Assembly (NCBI GenBank): GCA_018398765.1
Contig: JAHBMJ010000564.1
Coordinates: 22,183 to 44,454 of the forward strand
Source of the DNA: Chromera velia
Taxonomy: Eukaryota > Sar > Chromeraceae
Length of the DNA stretch: 22,272 bases
Direction of reading: 5' to 3'
A model generated the notes under the pieces. That model did not search any database. It saw only the letters and a program-made list of their open reading frames with translations, and had not been told where the DNA came from. Shown in pieces: positions 10,049 to 18,330 of this stretch (its first letter is position 1; each line of letters begins with the position of its first letter). The position numbers and the translations under genes were made by a program.

Positions 10049-12096
10049 GTCGTCTTTTCTGTCCTTTTCTTCTTCCTTTCTTTTAGACACACAGATCGAC
10101 AGACAGACAGACCAACAGAGACACCGACTGACTGACATCCCCACCCACCCACCTACCCGAGAATGTGATTGCCAGTGCGTCCCCCTCGTTGGTGGAGGAG
10201 CACAGGTTCTCGAGGGCCTCCAGGATGTTCTCACGACCGGGGTAGTACCTCTCCTCTGCGCTCTCTCACGCCATCAGGGGGGGAGGGAGGAATTCAGAGG
10301 GACGACGGGGAGGTTATGTGAGTGGGTGGGTGCATGGGTGGAGAGGTGTCTGATTTCTACGGGCAGGGCAATCGGGTGGATGGAGGTTTGATGGTCTGTC
10401 TGTTCAATATCGATTGGGCACTTCTGCATTAATGCACTTGGCCACCCCACTACCTTGAGAGAAGATATTTTTCCTCGGGGGGGGGGGAAGACAGCAAGCA
10501 CTCAAGGAAGAAAGCGGGGAGAAACGAGGCAGAGGAGCATGGAGGGTTGCGTTCATCAAACGAAAGGTACACACACAGAAAGAAACTGACGACATTTAGA
10601 CACCCTTGCTGCTTGCCTGCTTGTTGAAGAGACAGAAGGAAGAGAGACTGGTTGGAGAGGAGAGGAGATCCAACGACACGAGAATGAGGGAGGCAGAAAG
10701 CGAAAAGAGAGAGCATCAATACATGCGAGAAGGAAGGGATAGATGGATAGATGGAGGGAGACACGAACCCACCAACCAACCTTTCCTCACAGGAGGCCCC
10801 TGGCGCATTCCCTGTCCTGGCTGCGTGGATCCAGAAAGGCATTTACTGAATCGATCGATCACATATTCGTTCGATGATGCTCTCTCTCTCTCTCTCTCTT
10901 TCTCCCCCCCCTCCCTTTCTTTCTCACACACATTTACACAAACAAAGAGCAGGAGTTGGCTTGCAATTCAGGCAGTGCGACCATGCCTCAAAAAGCTCCC
11001 CGGAGACATTTCCACTTCCCTGCACACACACAGAGCCTGCATGTTCTTTTCCTTCCCCTCCTCCCTCCCCTCTCTGACGGACTGACGATCTGGTCGACCA
11101 TCAGGTACACCTCATCGAAGCCGATCTTCTTGAAGTAACGGGCCCAGGAGTAAGCGTCGTTGGCCTGCATTCGGTGAGTGAGGGGGTGCAGCAGACAGTC
11201 AGTCCGTGTGTGTCTGTTCGGCGAGTCAGTCGAACGATCAGGCAGCCAGTCGGTCTTTTCTTTTGGACCCTTGCGTCTCTTTCCGAGCAGCGCACTTCAG
11301 TCTGACACTTGGTGCCACTAGCACCGAGATGGAATCCACCAACCAAGGGCATCCAGACCGAGAGGGGCAGGTAGACAAAGAATGAGGGCGGGGAAGAGAA
11401 ACAGTGCCATGAGAGAGGAAGCCGGAACAGAGAGATTGCGCCCATCGTTGCGGGCGGACGAGAGAAGACAGAGAGTGACTCACGCAGCCAAAGAGCTGAG
11501 CGTCCTGGCCAGGGTAGTTGCATCTGCACATACAGGCAGAAAAGGAAAACCGTGCACAAAGGAGAGAAAAGAGAACCCCAGGCCCATGGCGCTCAACCAC
11601 GCCCTGTGATTATTCAAGTTGGGCAGTGAGGACAAGGCGGTCGACCAGAGAAATTGATAAACCCAACCAACCATTTAGGCGTCCACTATCTTTCATGCCT
11701 GGCCTGAGTGAGGACAGGACTAGCTCAGGCAAGGAGAGCAGAAACTGCGGGTAGAAGAAGGGTAGACGGCAGCGGGGAAAGAGAAACGAGGAGGGAATGG
11801 ATATGTGAGGAGAAACAGGGTGACGAGACGACCCAAAGACGACTCAGAAGCTGATGTGTGGGCACTCACCCAATGCACAAGGCCTTTCTCTTGGCTCCCG
11901 GTGCCGGCGCCACTCCCTGGGGAGCCACAGTCGGCGCTCCGTAGTTGATTGGAGCCTGGGGAGGACTCATTGGAGGGCTCATTGGAGGTGTGGCGGGAAT
12001 TTGCATTCCAGGCTGGTACACAGGCTGCTGGGCGAAAGGGGGCATTTGCCCTCCCATGTTGTAGGAGTACATCCTGTTCTGCCCTCCGAAGTACAT
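5131..12096 (-). CDS. Type I metacaspase, 14 exons, predicted 401 aa
   Basis: A caspase-fold cysteine protease that cleaves after Arg/Lys and is usually calcium-activated; family roles include protein quality control, stress and cell-death-like processes. Exons, 5' to 3' on minus: 12096-11870, 11523-11484, 11164-11087, 10253-10157, 9478-9356, 9006-8977, 8254-8165, 7984-7931 (tentative), 7212-7158, 6832-6786, 6551-6449, 6265-6180, 5878-5772, 5199-5131 (TGA). All junctions are GT-AG and keep phase, total 1206 nt. Residues 1-68 are a Pro/Gln/Met-rich prodomain. KRKALCIG (69-76) starts the p20 fold. SGHGTQ carries catalytic His149, and FDCCHSGT carries catalytic Cys203. GCRDDQTS (263-270) begins the p10 part. 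The 54 residues from His to Cys match the family spacing. An acidic, Pro/Gln-rich tail with CGCGG (354-358) ends in YPYAAY. The start is the first Met before the prodomain; an in-frame extension upstream lacks character. No LSD1-type N-terminal zinc finger is present. Confidence 0.9.
5200..5771 (-). repeat. Last metacaspase intron, filled with GTCT and GAGA-type repeats
   Basis: The donor (GTCTGTCTGTCTG, from 5771 downward) is itself the start of a TCTG array. Further in, 5437-5610 is GA/GAAA-rich on plus, so C/T-rich on the sense strand. The acceptor is CTCTGCAG before the final exon. No separate gene is seen. Confidence 0.8.
6556..6598 (+). repeat. AAAT/AATA tetranucleotide repeats
   Basis: Two short tracts of AATA-type repeats separated by AGCACG lie just upstream of an acceptor in the metacaspase (intron 10). 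On the sense strand they read TTTAT, giving a U-rich tract before the splice acceptor. Confidence 0.7.
7481..7568. repeat. Tandem 37-bp duplication separated by a T tract
   Basis: A 37-bp unit starting CCGATGCACTGAC and ending TTTCCGAACAC occurs at 7481-7517 and again at 7532-7568 with one difference (GACAGG versus GACCGG). A T-rich spacer of 14 bp lies between. It sits in intron 8 of the metacaspase. The near identity indicates a recent duplication. Confidence 0.9.
7621..7656 (+). repeat. AGAAGC hexanucleotide repeat
   Basis: Five perfect AGAAGC units plus a degenerate sixth, in intron 8 of the metacaspase. On the sense strand it reads GCTTCT. Confidence 0.85.
7931..7984 (-). other. Tentative 54-nt exon of the metacaspase, frame-neutral
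   Basis: Between the exon carrying the catalytic Cys and the exon leading into GCRDDQTS lies a segment bounded by an ATTGCAG acceptor and a GTGTGT donor. It reads GINPAPWMDPSSRSRN in the phase set by its neighbours. Because it is 54 nt and enters and leaves in the same phase, the gene reads correctly with it (401 aa) or without it (383 aa). It falls in the p20-p10 linker, which varies in length in metacaspases. It could be constitutive, a cassette exon, or not an exon. Confidence 0.5.
8109..8150 (+). repeat. ACAG tetranucleotide array next to the intron 7 donor
   Basis: About eight ACAG/ACAGAT units lie within 15-55 bp of the donor GTCAGT (8164 downward). Read on the sense strand, the donor, a degenerate GTCC/GTCG stretch and the TCTG array form one continuous tetranucleotide series. 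Confidence 0.8.
8341..8480. repeat. GA repeat / N / TC repeat inverted microsatellite
   Basis: A (GA)n and GACA-rich run to 8380, a single undetermined base N at 8381, then a (TC)n and TCTG-rich run to about 8480. The two sides are approximate reverse complements. This lies in intron 6 of the metacaspase. An N exactly at the point of inversion suggests a sequencing or assembly problem at a palindromic repeat, so the true length and orientation here are uncertain. Confidence 0.85.
8953..8976 (+). repeat. ACAG array abutting the intron 6 donor
   Basis: Five to six ACAG units run directly up to the exon 6 boundary. On the sense strand the intron therefore begins GTCTGTCTGTCTG with no gap between donor and microsatellite. 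Confidence 0.8.
9085..9127 (+). repeat. GAAT and GATA tetranucleotide repeats
   Basis: Four to five GAAT units are followed by a GATA run, in intron 5 of the metacaspase. The tetranucleotide family differs from the GTCT arrays that start the introns. Confidence 0.75.
9252..9325 (+). repeat. CAAA tetranucleotide array
   Basis: About 16 CAAA units with a few AATA variants, in intron 5 of the metacaspase, close to its donor at 9355. On the sense strand it is TTTG, adding to intron pyrimidine/U richness. Confidence 0.85.
9481..9712 (+). repeat. Long GAAA/GGAA/GCAA purine array
   Basis: About 230 bp of nearly pure purine on the plus strand, built of GAAA, GGAA, GAAT and GCAA tetramers. It ends three bases before the acceptor of exon 5, the exon that starts with the catalytic His codon. 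On the sense strand it is one extremely long polypyrimidine tract. Frames through it (Ser/Phe/Leu-rich) are artefacts. Confidence 0.85.
10011..10115 (+). repeat. Two GACA arrays in metacaspase intron 4
   Basis: Eight or so GACA units at 10014-10045 and a shorter cluster at 10093-10112. On the sense strand both are TGTC/TCTG series downstream of the donor GTAGGT (10156). A GTCAGTCAGTCGG segment lies between the donor and the arrays. Confidence 0.75.
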
Positions 12097-12786
12097 TGTG
12101 TCGATCGAGCGTGCTTTTCCGCTTCTGCGAGAACCGAACAGACGATCAAAGGATATATATACAGTGGTCCCTTGACCGAAAAAGCTGCTTGGGTGATCAA
12201 CCACTGAGAGGCTATACAGATCGATGGAGAGCAAGGCCGGCTGCCACAACGATGGTCCCGCAACCTCAAACTTTCGATCACTGCAGCTTCTCGATCGTCG
12301 ACGGAACACTGGAACATCTTATGATTCCTTGCTTCAGGGAGCTAGTGCATGACATTCATGCATAGGGGGCCGGCATGCGCCGGCAGGTCAGTTTTCAGAC
12401 TGCATGACTCGCGCGCATGAGCTCGCGCGCATGCATGCAGCCCCGGCCAAAAGTGACGCGCGCGCGAATGTGTGTGGACCCCGCGTGGTCGGGCCCTGCG
12501 GCCGTCTCTGCGATTCTGGAGACGATCCAAGCCGCAAAAATCAGATCGAAGTGATTTGCATGAAGAGCTTACAGTTGAAAAAGAAAAAACGCCGGAAGAA
12601 CGCTGGAGGGCTCTCCTCGTATTAGAAGTGACGTGTTCTACCAAAGCTCAGCTCTCTGAGCCTCTTGCTCCTGGACCTTTCAGGTTCTGGATTTGAATTC
12701 TTGTCTGAGACCGAGTTGACATTATTTTTGTTTTCCAGGAAGAGAACTGAAGACATTGTCCCTCTTCGAAAGTTCTTCAAAGAAGG
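12097..12786. promoter_or_regulatory. Shared divergent promoter region, metacaspase / U1-70K
   Basis: About 690 bp separate the two divergent start codons and must contain both promoters. A TATATATA run (12153-12160) lies about 57 bp upstream of the metacaspase ATG, though I cannot tell whether it acts as a TATA box. A GC-rich, CpG-rich patch occupies about 12370-12500. A TTTTTGTTTTCCAG at about 12725-12738 looks like a splice acceptor and could end an intron in the U1-70K 5' UTR. Overlapping open frames on both strands show no domain. Confidence 0.6.
12401..12440. promoter_or_regulatory. CGCGCGCATG repeat pair and TGCATGCA motif
   Basis: Two copies of CTCGCGCGCATG (12408-12419 and 12422-12433, period 14) run into a perfect TGCATGCA palindrome (12432-12439). 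A near-palindromic CCGGCATGCGCCGG is at 12370-12383. TGCATGC-type elements are known targets of ApiAP2 factors in apicomplexans. If this organism is an alveolate, this is a plausible cis element for one or both genes. The role is inferred. Confidence 0.4.
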
Positions 12787-14849
12787 ATGGCAGCTGCGGG
12801 CATGCCAGGCAACTTGCTGGCGCTTTTTGCGCCTCGCAAGGAAATGCCTTTCGAGCGTCCCCTCATCAAACGCAAAATGCCAGCCTACGTGGGAATCTCC
12901 CACTTCCTCTCCGAAATGGAAGAGGGAGAACCCCCCGGGAAACCAAAGTTTGAGGCTCCCAAGGAAAGAAGAGCACGGAAGAAGAAGGAAAAAGAGGCTC
13001 TGCACGAGGAGGAGTTGCAGAGAGAAATTGAGGAGTATGACCCTCTTGCCAATGACAGTGCGACCGGGGACCCCTTCAAGACCCTCTTTGTTGCTCGAGT
13101 TTCTTATGAAACCTCTGAAAAGAAGTTGAAGAGAGAATTTGAGGTTTACGGAGACATTAAGCAGATCAAAATGATCCAAGATAAAGATGGGAAGCCAAGG
13201 GGGTACTGCTTCATTGAGTATGACTCCGAAAAATCGATGAAGGCAGCATACAAGCAGGGAGACGGGAAAAAGATTGACGGGAGACGTGTGTTGGTGGATG
13301 TGGAGCGTGGCCGCACTGTCTCTGGCTGGCTCCCTCGACGCCTAGGGGGAGGGCGAGGCCCCCCTCGCCTGGGAAAGAAGAAAACTCCCGAGGAGATTCG
13401 GGAGGAAAAGGAGCGGGAGAGAATCCGCCAAATGGAAGCGCAGAGAGAGCGCGACCGAGAGAGGTATGGAGGGGGAGGAAGGTTCGGTGGGGGCGGGTTC
13501 GGTGGCGGTGGATTTGCTGGTGGCGGCGACAGATTCGGAGACAGAGGGGATAGGGGGGGTCCGATGGGCGGCGGCGGCGGTGGCTGGCGCGACTCTAGAT
13601 ACGATAGGGACAGAGGTCCACCTCGTGACAGAGACAGGGGAAGGTTGGTCTGTCAGTCTGTGTCGCTGTATGCTGCCTTTGTTCTGTTTCTTCAGTCAAC
13701 CCTTCTTTGATGACTTGGAGTCTGTGTGTCCGATGTAGAACATGTGTGGGGCATGGTCTGCGTGTATCCGTCATATTTTTGGCGTGTATCCGCCGATAAC
13801 AACACTTGTGACACCCACATTGTTTGTCTTTTCCTGGTTGGCTGACTGACCGGTCCATACATCTTCGTCTCTTTTCTTTCCTTTCCTTTCCTTTCCTTTT
13901 CTTTCCCTCCTTCCTCCCCCCCTCTCCTCTCCATTCAATTTTCGCTTCTCGTCTCATCAGTGTACTGTCCTCTATCTCTTTCTCCATATGTGCGTGAGTG
14001 TGTCTGTCGGTCTGGCCTCTCTCGTCGTGAAAAGAGAGGAAGAACATTTGCATCCATTTGCATATCTGTTTGTCGCTTTTTTTCTTCCCCTTGTACGAGA
14101 AGTGACAAAAAAAAGAGGAAACTGTTTATCTCAGTGTATGTCTGCATTTTGTGTACTGGTTAGTATCTCCATACTGTGTGTGTGTGTGTGTCCCTCACAT
14201 GAAGAAAAGGAGGGAGAGGAAGAAATATGTAGTCTGTCTCTCTGTACATCAGTCTGTCTTCCTTTTCTGTACCTCGATGCCGTGTGTGTGCTCTTTCTGC
14301 TTTGACTCTCCATGATGTATAAAGCCTGAAGAAGGCCTCCCTATTCGTGTCTGTGCGAAGGAAAGAAGATGCTGTCTAGATCGCTTTTCTGCCTGCCTTT
14401 TTCTGGAACAAGGTTGGACGTTTTCTTTGGTTTCTTTGTATGTGTTGGTTGCTCGGTTACTTTCATCTTCTGCTCAAATTGAATTCGCGACCAGAACGCT
14501 GTCTTCCTCCAGGATGAAATCTCAAGAGTCCTCACGATGCTATGATTTGTTTTGCTTGCTTCCTTTTCCGATTCTCCTCAATTGGAGTCGTGAGGAGAAG
14601 GAGATGCTTTTTGCGCACGATGATGAGCGACAAAGAGGAAGAAAGAAACAGTCGTCAGCAGATAATGAATATCTGTCTTGCTTGCCTCCTTTCCTTTCCT
14701 CTTGCAGGAGCCGAAGCCGCGACCGAGACCGTGATAGGGATCGGGGCCCCCGAGACTACGATAGAGGAAGGGACAGAGACCGCGACCGGGACAGGGATAG
14801 GGATGGAGGGGGAGGAATCAAGAGGGAGAGAGATCGAGACAGATACTGA
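12787..14849 (+). CDS. SNRNP70: U1 snRNP 70 kDa protein (U1-70K), two coding exons, 332 aa
   Basis: Core protein of the U1 snRNP, which binds stem-loop I of U1 snRNA and helps recognise 5' splice sites in the nucleus. Coding exons are 12787-13643 and 14708-14849; the split Arg codon (AG|G) restores frame across the junction. Residues 6-45 match the U1-70K N-terminal segment (GNLLALFAPRKEMPFERPL), which in other species contacts U1-C and SmD proteins. A basic/acidic helix follows (about 58-83). One RRM spans about 98-176, with RNP2 LFVARV (100-105) and RNP1 RGYCFIEY (138-145). RTVSGWLPRRLGGG (176-189) is the conserved segment just after the RRM. A Gly/Arg tail (228-270) leads to a tail of alternating Arg-Asp ending IKRERDRDRY. 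The tail is almost pure RD with only SRSR as an RS element. Length lies between the yeast (about 300) and human/plant (about 430) proteins. The start is the first Met of the conserved N-terminus. Confidence 0.95.
13644..14707 (+). other. U1-70K intron, pyrimidine-rich, retention gives a short protein
   Basis: A 1064-nt intron with donor GTTGGTCTGTCAG and acceptor TTTCCTCTTGCAG. The start again has a TCTG flavour. Inside are a CCTTT array (about 13871-13905), a GT run (14178-14192) and scattered TCTG units. If the intron is retained, translation continues 21 codons and stops at 13708-13710, giving a 307-aa protein with an intact RRM and Gly-rich region but without the RD tail. No other gene is seen inside. 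Confidence 0.8.
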
Positions 14850-16155
14850 GGGCGGGAGGGGGCGGCCTGCCTCTTCATGTGGTGGGTTTGGTGGGTGGGT
14901 GTGAAGAGAGAGAGCAGACGGTTTACTTGTTCGTCTCTCTGACAACAAAACAGTCTCCGTTGTGTGTTTGTATATGTGCGGGCGGTCTGACGTGGGCAGC
15001 CCCGATATGTCTCTGTCAGATTCTGTCTGCCTTCTTTCTCTAGTGCAAGGAAGGCCAAATGAGCGGAGGAAAGAAGGAACGGGAGGGGGGGGGGAAGAGA
15101 GGCAGGGAGCAGTGCGGAAGGAGAAGCCAAGAAGGGAGCTAGCTGGGTGGGAGGACAGCTGACCGAGGTACTCAGAAAGCAAGGCTGCCCGGATCCCTTT
15201 TGAACACGCACAAAGGGGAGGCACGGTGAGGTGCACAAAATGACCCCCTTTCCTCCCAGTGACACCTCCCTTTCGCTTGAAGACCCTCAATCAAATTTCT
15301 CAATTGCCCCTTCGGTCCTCGAGAGTTCGGCCCAAAGAGCTTGACGAGGGACTGGTTCAGAGAGGGCCATTCCAAAGGCCATCCGTTCTAGATGGTGAAG
15401 GAAGTTTTGGTCTTCTATGCAGCGACAGTCTTCTTGGTCCAAACGCATAGTATTTGCACAGACAGATCGATGTCTAAAGCTAGGTCTCAAGCTGAAAAAA
15501 ATGTTATGTCTGTTGTTTCATCTTGGCTTATGTTAGCCTTAGTAGCCCCTAGTCTAGATCTAGCCCCTAGTACACGATTTTTCTCATGGGTTTGTTCAAA
15601 CGTTTTGGTCTTAGAAGTATACTGTACTGTATACGTGTTAGTACGTGTACATCTAGGTATACTTAGGGTCCCCTGGTGTACGTCTTCTATAATAAAAAAA
15701 CTTGAAAAATGTGTTTGTATCTTCTATAGGTGACTAGACGGGCTAGCTAGACGGATGATCACTGATTTCAATTAAAGTGATAAAAAATTTACTTTTATAA
15801 TTAACAAATAATTCAAAACTCAGTTTAAAACTTTATAAAGTGAAAACTTACTGAAAAATAGTTAAAAACGAAATTAAAATTAGAAGGAATTTCAAGGAAA
15901 ACTGATAAAAATAAAACTTATAAAAGTTTTTTTTTTAAAAAAAAATTAAACGTATGCACTTTGAAACACTTAATTATAATGCATATAGTGCACACACACG
16001 TGCAGCAGTGTCATGCACAATCTTAAAATATATAGTACTATACGATATAAGATAAATTCTTAGACAATCAATTAGATATTCAAAAAGGAATCTCCCCCGC
16101 TCAGCTTGACCTTTGTTTTACGCACTCGGCGCTCTCTCGTTTTTTACTTTTTGCT
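14850..16155. other. U1-70K 3' UTR and intergenic sequence, no supported gene
   Basis: 14850-15180 is purine-rich on plus and begins with the U1-70K 3' UTR. Around 15541-15577 the segment TAGCCCCTAGT occurs twice, flanking TCTAGATC. 15615-15665 is full of GTATAC and GTAC palindromes. 15780-16080 is AT-rich, with a T run followed by an A run at about 15927-15946. A minus-strand frame at 15287-15490 has mildly coding-like composition but no recognisable domain. Confidence 0.45.
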
Positions 16156-18170
16156 TTGTTTAATTGTATGCATATCTTTGTTTGTTGGCCTCCCTCCTGG
16201 AATGTGCTGCGTATCTGCCCTATCCCTAAAGGCCCTGCCTCTCCTTCTCCTAATGAATGGAGGCCTATTCACGTTATCAACCCTTTCGTAAAACTTTTTG
16301 GTTTGTTGATGGACGGCCGTGTGCGTTCTCAAGTTGAGCTTGACATCAGGTAGTTAGGTTTCAGACAAGGGGTGGGAACGAGGGAAGGGGTAGGTGCGTT
16401 TCTCTCTGCCATTCTCTCCTCTAAAAAGAAAAAGAAAGCTCTGCTGGCAGGCTTTGTTGATTTCTCCAAAGCCTTCGACACTGTGCCAAAAGGTAAGCTA
16501 ATTCAGAAACTGAGAAGAGAAGGTGTGTGTGAGGCAGATGTGTGTATGATATGTGAAATGTACAGGGAGGTCTGGGGAAAGGTAGACGGGGACTCTTTGC
16601 GTTTTCAGGAGGGCGCTGGGGTAAATCAAGGTGATACTCTCTCTCCTATTCTGTTTCTTATCTATATTAATGACCTTCTCCGTATGTGTTCAGTTAGTAA
16701 GAACGAGGGGACCGTAGACAGAGAAGCAGAGGGTGCAGGATGGTCAGACAGCAGAATGGGGGAGGGCAGCGTCGAGGAGCCCGAGAGAGAGCCCGAACCT
16801 GTCCTCCTTGACAACTGTATCTTAGGCAGTTTGGGGTATGCGGATAATCTCTGTTTCCTTGCTTATTCCGTCCCGGATCTGAAAAAGAAGTTCTCAGCCT
16901 TGGAAGGGTATTGCAAGGAATGGGGATTGACTGTAAACTTAAAGAAAACGAAAATTTTGCGTCTGCCTGCCTTGGCTCTGGGGCAGTCTGCAGGTAGAGT
17001 CGTGTATGGTAGGAAAGAAGTTGAATGGACATCTGAATACAAATATCTGGGGTGTGTTTTCTTTAAAGGGGGGTACTTAAACAAGACAATTGAGTCCCGT
17101 ATTGCTTCTGCTTTATGGGCTCTGGGAGGGGTAATTGGGTTGCCAATGATTGCAAGCATGGGCCCGCTCAGCATTGACACGCAGGTATTCTACTACTAAC
17201 AGTCTTTAGAGCCTGCTGGACCCCCGTAGCGCTCTACTGCCTTGAATGTATGCCAATGCGGGATACAGACCTGCTCGCTCTTGATGTTTTGCAGCTTCAG
17301 TTTGCCTGTTGGTGTGGTTATTTATCTGCTTGCAGCCTCTGCCTACCCTTTCTTTGCATCCTTGGTCTTCTTCTCTGCAAAGCCCTTCTCTGCTCCCGCG
17401 TGGCTGACTGGCGGCACTCTATTTCGATCACAACACACACTATTCCTGTAGCCATGTTGTGTGCCTGGAAGAATGACTACTGCCAATAATTCACAAGGTC
17501 TGTAGACAGGCTGCTTCGTTGGGCTGATTTGATTTCTGTCCGCTCACTGAGGGTCGAGCCCGATCTGTCTTCCCAACGTGGGCAGAATGGTTGTAGGGCA
17601 TAAGGCACTGGCTCATACACTTTTCTTTAAGGGCAAGGTGAGACAGACAGTTGCAAAGGAATGCATGAAGGCTTCTAAAGATGATGGGCAATCTTCCTCT
17701 CACTTTCCCCTCCTTGCTAGACTCACCCCTCTGTAGTGCGACTTCCCGTCTTCTCGCCGTATGTTTGTCTTTTTCCTGTGCAGCAAGTCGTCCTCCGGTA
17801 TTCCTTCCATCTCTGCCCTTCCCCGTTCTGCCCTGTCAGTTACGGATGGCTCGATCTTTTCTTTTTTGCACATGCTGACATACAACCTGATGGGTGGGCA
17901 AAGTGGGCTACCTGTTGGTTGCTTTGATAGAAAGCTGTGCACCTATGAAGCCTGCTGCTGGTGTGTAGATAATTTTATTCATCGGCTCTCTGCCTGCCCC
18001 CGATGGACTGCTGAACAAGGCTTTTTGCAGTAGTTGGTATTAATTCAATCAGACCGCTTCACTCGTTGTGACTCACTCTTTGCATCCGTCTTCTTTTCTG
18101 ATCTGGGGGTTCGCAAGTTCATCACATTGCTCTTACGCTCTCAACTTTCTCTCCTCTTTATGATTTCTCA
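16156..18170 (+). pseudogene. Degenerate non-LTR (LINE) reverse transcriptase, 5'-truncated
   Basis: The first frame reads PIPKGP...NEWRPI, typical of the start of a LINE RT domain. It is broken by TAG at 16351-16353, then resumes in the same frame (GFRQG) to 17199. RT motif A is GFVDFSKAFDTV (first catalytic Asp at about 16459). The next block is NQGDTLSPILFLIYINDLL. Motif C is GYADN at 16834-16848 instead of the usual YADD, so the second catalytic Asp codon is now AAT. The thumb-like TVNLKKTK block follows. At 17199 the frame stops after FYY, and a shifted frame continues with VFRACWTPVALY and LQLQFACW, so a frameshift occurred there. After 17490 only fragments remain; a VTDGS at about 17847 could recall an RNase H motif but is weak. 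The 5' end (endonuclease, ORF1) is absent. It is clearly inactive. Confidence 0.85.
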
Positions 18171-18261
18171 TCATATTGTAGTAAATAATTGATTTTAAGT
18201 TCAATAACTGTTATCCACTTAGCTTGCAGTTGGTACAATTAAACAGACCCATGCATGTATG

Positions 18262-18330
18262 CGCCGCCCGGGAGTTCTAACTCCACCTAGGGCTTGGTAT
18301 CAATCAATTAATCAATTAATCATAATTTTT
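18262..18330 (+). repeat. Candidate LINE 3' end: hairpin plus TCAATTAA tail
   Basis: After the RT remnant comes GGAGTTCTAACTCC, a perfect 6-bp stem with a 2-nt loop. It is followed by ATCAATTAATCAATTAATCAT, repeats of TCAATTAA, and then a T-rich run. Non-LTR elements often end in a structured 3' UTR and a short tandem tail, so I infer the element ends near 18325. No target-site duplication could be paired because the 5' end is not defined. Confidence 0.4.

Noticed and set aside
12622-13179. 185-codon minus-strand frame opposite U1-70K
   Set aside because: A shadow of the conserved U1-70K coding strand, with no independent signature.
15287-15490. Minus-strand frame with FLHHLERMAFGMALSEPV and later ALWAELSRTEGAIEKF
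   Set aside because: Composition is mildly coding-like and the purine-rich plus strand next to it would fit a minus-strand intron. However, no family is recognisable and splice borders cannot be fixed. Kept as a possibility only.
17761-18033. RNase H domain of the LINE (VTDGS motif)
   Set aside because: Only the TDGS tetrapeptide is suggestive. The expected following Glu and Asp motifs could not be placed, and the frame is already shifted.
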